Shown piece after piece: positions 60,130 to 64,000 of a stretch of DNA of 64,000 bases (the stretch's first letter is position 1; each line of letters starts with the position of its first letter). The notes beneath the pieces are model-generated. The model saw nothing but the letters and a program-made list of their open reading frames with translations. It was not told the origin of the DNA and did no database searches. Made by a program: the position numbers and the translations under genes. The stretch covers positions 9,722 to 73,721 of the forward strand of contig JADJVC010000017.1 in the NCBI GenBank assembly GCA_016710685.1, read 5' to 3'. The DNA is from Flavobacteriales bacterium (GTDB lineage: Bacteria > Bacteroidota > Bacteroidia > Flavobacteriales_F > PHOS-HE28).

Positions 60130-60752
60130 CTGACCGCAAAGAGATCCGAGCCCAGCAAGGCGCAGTCCTAACGACTGTCATCGACCTCTCCCCTGGCGTG
60201 AGCCTGATTGGGCGCGCAGTCCGCATGCAGGTCCGGAAGACTGCGAGCGACACAGTTGTACAGCTGGTCGCTTCGAGCACCGATGAGCGCTTGCTTGTGA
60301 CGGGCGATCGCCAGCTGACACTGACCGTGCCATCAAACGTCATGGCGTCGCTGCTGGTTGTCGATGTGCAAGAGCAGTGGACGCATGACCTGTACTCGTA
60401 CACAAACGAGTCGGACGCGATACGCGAGGCCGAGGGGCCGTTTAGGATCTCGCGCACAACGACGCGCGACACCGAGCTAGAGCCGGCAGCTACCGTTGCT
60501 GGCTTTGTGTCGGCCACGATGCCGCAGACGTGGACGTATGAGCAGCAACAGCAGGCAAAGACAAATCTAGGCATTGGTCCGGGCGGTTCTGCCGGCGCGA
60601 CGGGCGCAACGGGACCAACTGGGGCTGTCGGACCGACGGGCGCAGTGGGGCCAACGGGCGCCACGGGACCAACTTCGCGGGGGAACGGGTTCGAAGGGCC
60701 AACGGGAGCGCGGGCGCAATGGCAGGAGCAACAGGCGCGACAGGCCCCGTAG
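60126..60752 (+). CDS. Collagen-like tail fibre, N-terminal part
   Basis: 208 residues before the frame ends at 60752. Residues 1-125 form an attachment domain (MTDRKEIRAQQGAVLTTVID, VRMQVRKTASDTVVQLVASS). A collagen-like stretch (GATGPTGAVGPTGAVGPTGA) begins near residue 155. The Gly-x-y pattern then breaks at the GGGGG run near 60679 and continues in another frame as the entry at 60719. The two pieces should form one fibre of about 480 residues; the break is most likely a sequencing indel. Confidence 0.8.
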   Translation: MTDRKEIRAQQGAVLTTVIDLSPGVSLIGRAVRMQVRKTASDTVVQLVASSTDERLLVTGDRQLTLTVPSNVMASLLVVDVQEQWTHDLYSYTNESDAIREAEGPFRISRTTTRDTELEPAATVAGFVSATMPQTWTYEQQQQAKTNLGIGPGGSAGATGATGPTGAVGPTGAVGPTGATGPTSRGNGFEGPTGARAQWQEQQARQAP

Positions 60753-61567
60753 GCGGCTCAGACACGCAAGTGATTTTCAACGACTCCGGCGCAGCGGAGG
60801 GTGACGCTGGACTGACGTACAACAAAACAAGCAACGTCCTGAGCATAGACTCGGGTAAATTAGAGGTTACAAATACGTTAGATGATACAGCCACTGTTGG
60901 TTTGAAATTTATTAACGCAGGTAGTGGTGTCGGTACCGGCGCACAAATAGAATTTCCATTTGGCTCGCTGACTGTAACATACGGCGGTATGACGTTGATA
61001 TGCGGTTCCAGTCCGATGAACACCATCAGGACCGTGAACGGTAGTTTTGGTTTCGCGGGAAACTCTTTTCAGTTCGCAACGGGGGCGAACGCCGATGTTG
61101 AGTTTTTTAATGCATCGTCCGCTGGGTACAAAACTACATTCAAGGGACCTGGGGATATTGTATTTAATACGTACTCCGGCGGCATTTATTCAGATAAAGC
61201 TATAATCCGGCAAATTAGCGGTGATTTGGAACTTTTAGAAGGCGACCTGAAAGTAAACGGAACGTACACTGATGTAAGTAATTATGTGCGGGGCTCATTA
61301 TCAGCAACGTCGTCAGAGGTAACGCTGGCGGCAGAAACCGCGGGAACTGGCGCGGATAATGTTCCTGTTGTTTTGAGCCCAGCTGGCACAGCTCATGCGA
61401 TTAGTAATTCGCCGTTTCGGCTACCCACATTTACCGCTGCAACATTGCCGTCTGCATCAACCGCAGCTGCGTTAATTTACGTGAGCGACGAGTCAGGAGG
61501 GGCAGTCCCAGCGTTTTCAGACGGCACAAACTGGCGGCGCGTCACTGATCGCGCGATTATCAGCTAA
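60719..61567 (+). CDS. Collagen-like tail fibre, C-terminal part
   Basis: Continues the Gly-x-y motif (MAGATGATGPVGG) and then a beta-rich body of 265 residues (DTQVIFNDSGAAEGDAGLTY...). The end is identical to bases 3-494 of the window. The ATG at 60719 is only the first Met in frame, with no ribosome site, which supports a split gene rather than a separate one. It would form the receptor-binding end of the fibre. Confidence 0.8.
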   Translation: MAGATGATGPVGGSDTQVIFNDSGAAEGDAGLTYNKTSNVLSIDSGKLEVTNTLDDTATVGLKFINAGSGVGTGAQIEFPFGSLTVTYGGMTLICGSSPMNTIRTVNGSFGFAGNSFQFATGANADVEFFNASSAGYKTTFKGPGDIVFNTYSGGIYSDKAIIRQISGDLELLEGDLKVNGTYTDVSNYVRGSLSATSSEVTLAAETAGTGADNVPVVLSPAGTAHAISNSPFRLPTFTAATLPSASTAAALIYVSDESGGAVPAFSDGTNWRRVTDRAIIS

Positions 61568-61578
61568 GGAGCTAAGAC

Positions 61579-61983
61579 ATGATTACTGTAACCCTTACAA
61601 ACAAGCGCCACCTAGCCGCTGCGAACGCGGCCTACGTAGCGACGATTCCGCCCGCACCACTTGAGGGGCAGGAGCCGACACCGGCGCCGTATGCGAGCGC
61701 GCAGGCGTATGTGCAAGCGCAAGCTGAGAGATGGGCCGAGAGCTGGGCCGACACAACTGGCGTAGACAAAATCGCAGTTGGCGCGTTTATGCGCAGGTTC
61801 CCCGGCCCTGTGATGGATGCAGTCAAGGCGTCGGATGATCCAAGCGTTATCGCAATCTTGGCGCAGCTCGACGCGGTTACTACGGTGCGGCTCGGACATC
61901 CGACCACTATAGGTGGGGTCGGCTATCTTGTTTCCGAGGGCTTCCTTACAGAGCAAGAAGCGGCTCAGATTTTGGCGTACTAA
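61579..61983 (+). CDS. Small protein between fibre and TerS (intact copy)
   Basis: 134 residues (MITVTLTNKRHLAAANAAYV) with GGAGCT upstream. Ala-rich, helical; includes ASAQAYVQAQAERWAESWAD and GVDKIAVGAFMRRFPGPVMD. Probably a fibre-assembly or tail protein, as it follows the fibre gene directly. Its counterpart at 506-909 is broken by errors. Confidence 0.7.
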   Translation: MITVTLTNKRHLAAANAAYVATIPPAPLEGQEPTPAPYASAQAYVQAQAERWAESWADTTGVDKIAVGAFMRRFPGPVMDAVKASDDPSVIAILAQLDAVTTVRLGHPTTIGGVGYLVSEGFLTEQEAAQILAY

Positions 61984-62272
61984 GATGCCAGCAAAGCGCA
62001 AATACGACCCAATGTTTCACCCAAAGCTAGCTAGAAAACTGGCGTTGCTTGGCGCGAGCAATGAGCAAATAGCTGATGTTTTCGAGGTAACTGAAAAGAC
62101 GGTGCAGAACTGGGCCGAGAAGCATGAAGAGTTCGGCAGGATGCTCAATGCCGGTAAGATGGTCGCAGACGCGGAGGTCGCCAACTCGCTGTATCGGCGT
62201 GCCGTTGGCTATCGCCACAAGGCGACCAAGACTTTTGCACGAGGGCAAGCCTGTCATTGTTCCGTACACTGA
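61984..62272 (+). pseudogene. terS: TerS, second copy (frameshifted after 62230)
   Basis: The first 80 codons are intact (MPAKRKYDPMFHPKLARKLA... to KATK) and supply the correct N-terminus of TerS. An indel near 62232 then sends the frame to an early stop. The rest is correct in the left copy (1027-1347). Confidence 0.85.
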
Positions 62273-62412
62273 GGTCTATGCGCCGGACACCGCGGCTGCG
62301 GGCCTTTGGCTGCGCAATCGTCAGCGCGATCTATGGCGCGACAAGGTCGATGCCGGGACCTGAAGGGCAAGGTAATGGTCGTGAGTCAATATCACGATGG
62401 ACATGAGTGGAA

Positions 62413-63870
62413 ATGGCGGATGACACAGCATTTCGCTACGCGGCGCGCAAGACGATTGGCGCGTTTGCATGCGTCGGATAAGTTCGTTCGCGGCGTTATG
62501 GAGCCGATCGGCCGGAAACCGGTAGGCTGCTGTGCTGAGATAATCTGGCGCGCGATGAGGCAGGGGCCGGATGAGGACGGCATCAGGCGCAGCCGGTGGG
62601 ACGGCAATTCGCAACACCTACCCGGAGCTCAGAACGACAACGCTGCGCACATGCGGATGGACTGGTATGGGCATGCGACCACGCTTCGCATGGATCAGCC
62701 AATCACGGCTACGGTGCGCTTTGGGCAAGTCGAGCTAGAGCTGATCTTTTCCCTAAAAGCGTCGATCGGCCAGGAGCACACCGCAAAAGCTTCTGTCGCT
62801 GGATCTTACGGGCGTCTGGATCATGAGGCGCGCGAGATCCGCAAGACCACGCTTTGACGCTGCAGGCGGTCGCGTTGGTCGCCATCCGTCCATGATTAAC
62901 GGGCCTGGGCCAACGTGGTCCGGTGTCATCATGGAACAAACCCGCCAGGGATGATCACTGGCGTGCACAAAGTCGCCGAAGAGGAGCGCCCGGAAGGGCT
63001 ACCAACCTTTTTAGTTGGCCAGCGCGCTACCTGAAGGTGCGACCGGGCGTTTCATCCCGAACCCGGCAGCTTTGGGAACGTCAAGGCATCACAAGCTCGG
63101 CTTACTGAATACCTGGATGCGCCAGCTTCCGGGCAAAAGCGAAGAGTGGATCAAGGTCTACATTCTTGGCCAATACGGCACGGTGCTTGATGGCAAAGCC
63201 GTATACCCGGAGTACCGCGACGAATATCACTGTGCAGGCGACATACTGGAGCCGCTACGAGGCGTCGGGCTGATTCTCGGGTGGGACTACGGTCGCACTC
63301 CATCGTGCTTGTCGGCCGATGACTTGCCCCGCGGCCAACTTCGCTGCATAGATGAGTTCGTTGTTGATGCAACGGGCGAGGTGTGGGTATTCGCACGTTT
63401 ACGAGAGACACCGCGGGTTCCAGCGCTGAGTGCCAGGAGTACAACGGCACGACGGCCCTGCAGAGCTGGGGAGGCCCAAGCGGCATTGCGCGCGACGGCA
63501 ACGACTTTGTCTATGTTCGACATCCAGGCGCAGGAGGGGATACCGACCGAGCCAGCGCCAACAAACGACCCAATTTCACGCCAGGACGCCGTTATCAAGT
63601 TCCCGAAAACCAGCATTGATGCAGTGAGCCCGGTTTCTACTCTCTCCTAAGTGCGTTTTCATCCCCGCAAAAGGATTCTTGGGCGGGTATCAATACGCTA
63701 AAATGAATGTTTCGGCGATGATCGGTACGCGCCAGCGCCGGCGAAAAACAAGTTCAGTCATCCTCACGACGCGCTGCAGCATATGTGTCAGGCAGCCCGG
63801 CGGCGGCATCACTGTAACGATCAACTCACAAAGAGGAGTTAAGGTGAAACCATCTACGGGGTGGACGTGA
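62413..63870 (+). pseudogene. terL: TerL, second copy (error-ridden)
   Basis: Matches 1337-2776 with many one-base and two-base indels, so no frame extends through. The largest open piece is 63015-63650. The left copy is complete; this one is a contig-end artefact. Confidence 0.92.
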
Positions 63871-63881
63871 GAAGTGGTCAA

Positions 63882-64000
63882 GTGAGCGCGGATGTAATCC
63901 GAGTTCCCGCAAAGGAGGCCTCGCCAACTATGACGGGCGACGCCATTTGCGAAGTCCACCCATTCTTGGGTGGCGGTTGCGCCAGTTGGTACGGTGTGGC
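63882..64000 (+). pseudogene. Zinc-ribbon protein, second copy (truncated)
   Basis: Begins at GTG 63882, the counterpart of 2787, with indels (for example near 63900-63915), and runs off the window end. Confidence 0.8.

Larger units (their letters stand above)
61074..64000. repeat. Terminal direct repeat, right copy (low quality)
   Basis: This is a second copy of bases 1-2904, but 2,927 nt long, so it has a net gain of about 23 bases. It is intact up to about 62230 (fibre end, 134-aa gene, first part of TerS) and then accumulates frequent one- and two-base indels and substitutions that destroy TerS, TerL and the zinc-ribbon gene. The error profile points to sequencing or assembly artefact at a contig end. 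The unique genome is about 61,073 bp. Confidence 0.95.

Noticed and set aside
61984..64000. Second terminase gene set at the right end
   Set aside because: It aligns base for base with 911-2904 apart from scattered indels, so it is contig overlap and not a second locus or a decayed prophage.

Overview
The window is an assembly of one tailed double-stranded DNA phage, most likely a podovirus related to the Bcep22-like group. It carries a compact head and tail operon, two internal virion (ejection) protein genes and one enormous 4,951-codon open frame. It has no contractile or long-tail genes, no integrase and no bacterial housekeeping genes. The contig is terminally redundant: bases 1-2904 recur as 61074-64000, so the unique genome is about 61.07 kb and maps as a circle, as expected for a circularly permuted, headful-packaged phage (inference). 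The two copies are unequal in quality. The first has indels at about 580-980; the second decays from about 62230 onward. Each is intact where the other is broken.

Layout. 1-5.2 kb (and again from 61.6 kb): a small gene, TerS, TerL, a zinc-ribbon protein and the portal. 5.2-10.1 kb: scaffold, major capsid protein, a small structural protein, head-tail adaptor and tail genes. 10.2-18.7 kb: fibre and tail proteins, one built of 20-residue repeats, ending in a large tip/receptor-type protein. 18.7-19.8 kb: two moron-like enzyme genes (a 2OG-Fe(II)-oxygenase-like protein and a GNAT acetyltransferase) behind their own promoter and hairpin. 19.8-36.5 kb: internal virion proteins and the giant polyvalent protein, which combines a GGDEF-type domain, a DNA methylase, an SF2 helicase, an HExxH protease, coiled coils and membrane helices. 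It should enter the cell with the DNA, by analogy to P1 DarB and the Bcep22 giant protein.

36.7-42.3 kb (minus strand): recombination/replication operon of DUF2303, SSB, a YqaJ-type exonuclease fused to a coiled coil, and an ERF annealing protein. 42.35-42.43 kb: divergent promoters with an operator, next to a Cro/YdaS-like regulator. 42.5-52.3 kb (plus strand): HD hydrolase, ParB-like protein, tRNA-Arg(UCU) followed by tRNA-like debris, an intein-split helicase, a Toprim primase, several small translationally coupled genes, a PAPS-reductase-like enzyme, and an HNH/RusA gene with another gene nested in its linker. 52.3-56.2 kb (minus strand): ten small accessory genes from one promoter. 56.4-61.6 kb (plus strand): signal-peptide protein, holin candidate, CHAP-type endolysin, overlapping Rz/Rz1 spanins, then a collagen-like tail fibre that runs across the circular junction into the terminase genes.

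The most interesting unexplained material is RNA and DNA signal rather than protein. There is a strongly structured putative small RNA with its own promoter and terminator after the giant gene (36.5 kb), tRNA-like elements at 41.15 and 44.3 kb, a structured gene-free stretch at 48.1 kb, and a 22-28 bp palindrome present five times, twice inside the ParB-like gene itself.
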